Shown piece by piece: positions 62,746 to 64,000 of a stretch of 64,000 nucleotides of DNA. The position numbers were made by a program, and so were the translations under genes. The notes beneath the pieces are model-generated. The model had not been told where the DNA came from. It saw only the letters and a list, made by a program, of their open reading frames with translations, and made no database searches. The stretch lies in NCBI RefSeq assembly GCF_004684345.1, contig NZ_CP038469.1, positions 4,216,001 to 4,280,000 on the forward strand, read 5' to 3'. Numbering within the stretch: the stretch's first letter is position 1; each line of letters opens with the position of its first letter. The stretch comes from Citrobacter tructae. GTDB taxonomy: Bacteria > Pseudomonadota > Gammaproteobacteria > Enterobacterales > Enterobacteriaceae.

Positions 62746-63248
62746 ACCAACCTCTGATCTTTACCGAACAGCGTTTTCTGCCACGGGCGATCGACGTGCT
62801 GTTGACGCTGGTTGCCTGGATTGGGTTTATTTACCTGATTTATAAAGGGCTGATCACCGCACTGGCACACTCGCCATATATGGGAGTACGGCCCTTTTTC
62901 ACCACGCTGGATACGGTAACGTTTTATATCCTTGTCGCCCTGGTCAACGGTCTGGTGCTGATTGGCTGGGCAAAGTACAACCAGTATCGTTTTCGAGTGG
63001 AGCGACGCAGCCGCAGACCTGGACTGGAAGACCATGAACTGGCGGAAAGTTTACGCATTACCCGGGAACTGGTTACGGAACTAAACAAGGCGAGGGTGCT
63101 GACGGTCCACCATCACGAGAACGGTGAAATCAGCCATGTCGATGTCGACAAGCACATCGCCGATAACCGATTGCCGCCACCAACGCCTGCGATGCTGGAG
63201 TATTTGTCGCCAGAGCGGGAGCCGTCGTTGCAAACAAGGCCTGAGTGA
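62742..63248 (+). CDS. pgaD: PNAG synthase subunit PgaD
   Basis: Small inner-membrane partner of PgaC; both are needed to bind cyclic di-GMP. It has two hydrophobic helices at about residues 17-40 and 55-75, then a basic Arg-rich stretch (YRFRVERRSRRPG). At 168 residues it is longer than the roughly 137-residue E. coli protein because of a charged C-terminal tail. It ends the pga operon. No terminator is visible in the 85-base gap to yjdI. Confidence 0.9.
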   Translation: MNQPLIFTEQRFLPRAIDVLLTLVAWIGFIYLIYKGLITALAHSPYMGVRPFFTTLDTVTFYILVALVNGLVLIGWAKYNQYRFRVERRSRRPGLEDHELAESLRITRELVTELNKARVLTVHHHENGEISHVDVDKHIADNRLPPPTPAMLEYLSPEREPSLQTRPE

Positions 63249-63333
63249 TATTATTTCTGCCGCCAGTTGCTTCCTTCAGACTCGCATAGGTCTATGATTA
63301 GACCCAGAGAATAAAAAAATGCGAGGCAATGTC

Positions 63334-63564
63334 GTGGATAAGGAACTACTGGATGCAGGTTACCGGGCCTATACCGGCGAGAAGATTGACGTCTACTTCA
63401 ACACGGCGATGTGTCAGCATTCGGGCAACTGCGTGCGGGGAAGCGCGAAGCTTTTCAACCTGAAGCGTAAACCGTGGATAGTCCCGGATGAAGTGGATGT
63501 CGCGACGGTTATTAAGGTTATCGATACCTGTCCGAGTGGTGCGCTGAAATATCGCCAGAAATGA
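63334..63564 (+). CDS. yjdI: Mono-cluster Fe-S protein YjdI
   Basis: A 76-residue divergent ferredoxin-like protein (Fer4_19 type) of unknown role. Cysteines in MCQHSGNCVRG and DTCPSGAL can hold one Fe-S cluster; three are visible, so the fourth ligand may be non-Cys. The GTG at 63334, behind CGAGG, gives the E. coli length; an ATG at 63319 is also open and would add five residues. It is paired with yjdJ, 12 bases on. Confidence 0.87.
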   Translation: MDKELLDAGYRAYTGEKIDVYFNTAMCQHSGNCVRGSAKLFNLKRKPWIVPDEVDVATVIKVIDTCPSGALKYRQK

Positions 63565-63576
63565 GTGAGGGGAACC

Positions 63577-63849
63577 ATGGAAATTCTTGCAGGCCACAAT
63601 AAGTTCTATGTGAACGATGCACAGGGCAACCAGGTTGCCGAGATTGTCTTCGTGCCGACGGGCGAACATCTGAGCATCATTGAACATACCGATGTTGATC
63701 CCAGCCTGAAAGGCCAGGGCGTCGGTAAACAGCTGGTAGCGAAGGTGGTGGAGAAAATGCGCGCTGAAAACCGCAAGGTTATTCCGCTGTGCCCGTTTGC
63801 TAAACACGAGTTCGATAAAACCCGTGAGTACGACGATATCCGCGCCTGA
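63577..63849 (+). CDS. yjdJ: GNAT-like N-acetyltransferase YjdJ
   Basis: A 90-residue minimal GNAT domain. The acetyl-CoA loop is GQGVGKQL near residue 48, and the C-terminal part is the YjdJ-type LCPFAKHEFDKTREY. The ATG at 63577 follows GAGGGGA. Substrate unknown. Such tiny GNATs (GCN5-related, YjdJ/Gtt1-like group) are often paired with a small partner, here yjdI. A REP-like palindrome follows. Confidence 0.88.
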   Translation: MEILAGHNKFYVNDAQGNQVAEIVFVPTGEHLSIIEHTDVDPSLKGQGVGKQLVAKVVEKMRAENRKVIPLCPFAKHEFDKTREYDDIRA

Positions 63850-63861
63850 CAATCCTGATTT

Positions 63862-63889
63862 TGCCGGAAGGTATCGCCGCCATCCGGCA
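63862..63889. repeat. REP-like palindrome after yjdJ
   Basis: TGCCGGAAGG-TATCGCCG-CCATCCGGCA pairs at both ends between the convergent yjdJ and the edge gene. Confidence 0.65.
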
Positions 63890-63891
63890 CA

Positions 63892-64000
63892 TCACTCCCG
63901 ATGCAGCAGATCCTGATAAATCCCCGTCAGCACACCTTGCGGACCAAATTCTTTTTTAATCCACTGAGTTACCCGACCAGTTGCCGAATGCTGGGTCGCC
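63892..64000 (-). CDS. Unrecognised protein, C-terminal fragment
   Basis: A reverse-strand frame runs in from the window edge to a TGA at 63892-63894. The last 35 residues are visible, reading through QWIKKEFGPQGVLTG to the end IYQDLLHRE. Composition is normal for coding DNA, and the frame converges on yjdJ with a REP between them. Too little is present to name a family. Confidence 0.6.
   Translation of the reverse strand, partial: ATQHSATGRVTQWIKKEFGPQGVLTGIYQDLLHRE

Noticed and set aside
1..64000. CRISPR arrays, insertion sequences and prophage genes
   Set aside because: No regularly spaced repeats, transposase frames or phage structural genes were seen on either strand.

Overview
This window is chromosomal DNA of an Enterobacteriaceae member. 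From position 1 to about 52,320 the gene content and order follow the Escherichia coli/Salmonella backbone (speA-speB to glyU), with protein lengths equal or nearly equal to the E. coli ones. The pgaABCD operon and an intimin-like adhesin gene then sit directly beyond glyU, and an RpiR-type regulator sits beside bglA. Together these suggest a Citrobacter-like genome. The genus is inferred from gene order, not proven.

Layout. (1) 1-4,700: end of speA, speB (polyamines via agmatine), the outer-membrane protease gene loiP, and tktA. (2) 4,700-10,320: a cmtB-cmtA-yggP-yggF-yggD-yggC operon that looks like a PTS-linked sugar or polyol pathway, with a good CRP-like site upstream. (3) 10,320-14,050: epd-pgk-fbaA, central carbon metabolism, behind Cra-like and CRP-like sites. 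(4) 14,050-24,400: mscS, argO, yggE, ygfI, the scpA-argK-scpB-scpC operon (succinate to propionate) and argP. (5) 24,400-28,900: rpiA, serA, an Ibs/Sib type I toxin-antitoxin locus, 6S RNA with fau, zapA and ygfB. (6) 28,900-38,420: pepP-ubiH-ubiI, then gcvTHP behind a PurR-like site, then ygfF. (7) 38,420-43,930: bglA with an RpiR regulator, yqfB, trhA, ygfZ, sdhE and ygfX. (8) 43,930-52,330: fldB, xerD-dsbC-recJ-prfB-lysS (prfB with its programmed +1 frameshift), idi, actS and tRNA-Gly(CCC).

(9) 52,330-64,000: the accessory part. An inverse-autotransporter adhesin of about 1,179 residues is transcribed towards glyU. An AT-rich 0.8 kb gap carries a CsrA-type hairpin just before pgaABCD (poly-N-acetylglucosamine synthesis and export). 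A yjdI-yjdJ pair and the end of an unrecognised reverse-strand gene follow. In E. coli K-12 pga and yjdIJ map elsewhere, so this segment gathers surface-adhesion functions at a tRNA junction.

Few genes are truly unknown. The least understood parts are the cmt/ygg sugar operon, the adhesin-pga segment, the RpiR-bglA pair, the yjdI-yjdJ pair and several strong non-coding inverted repeats.
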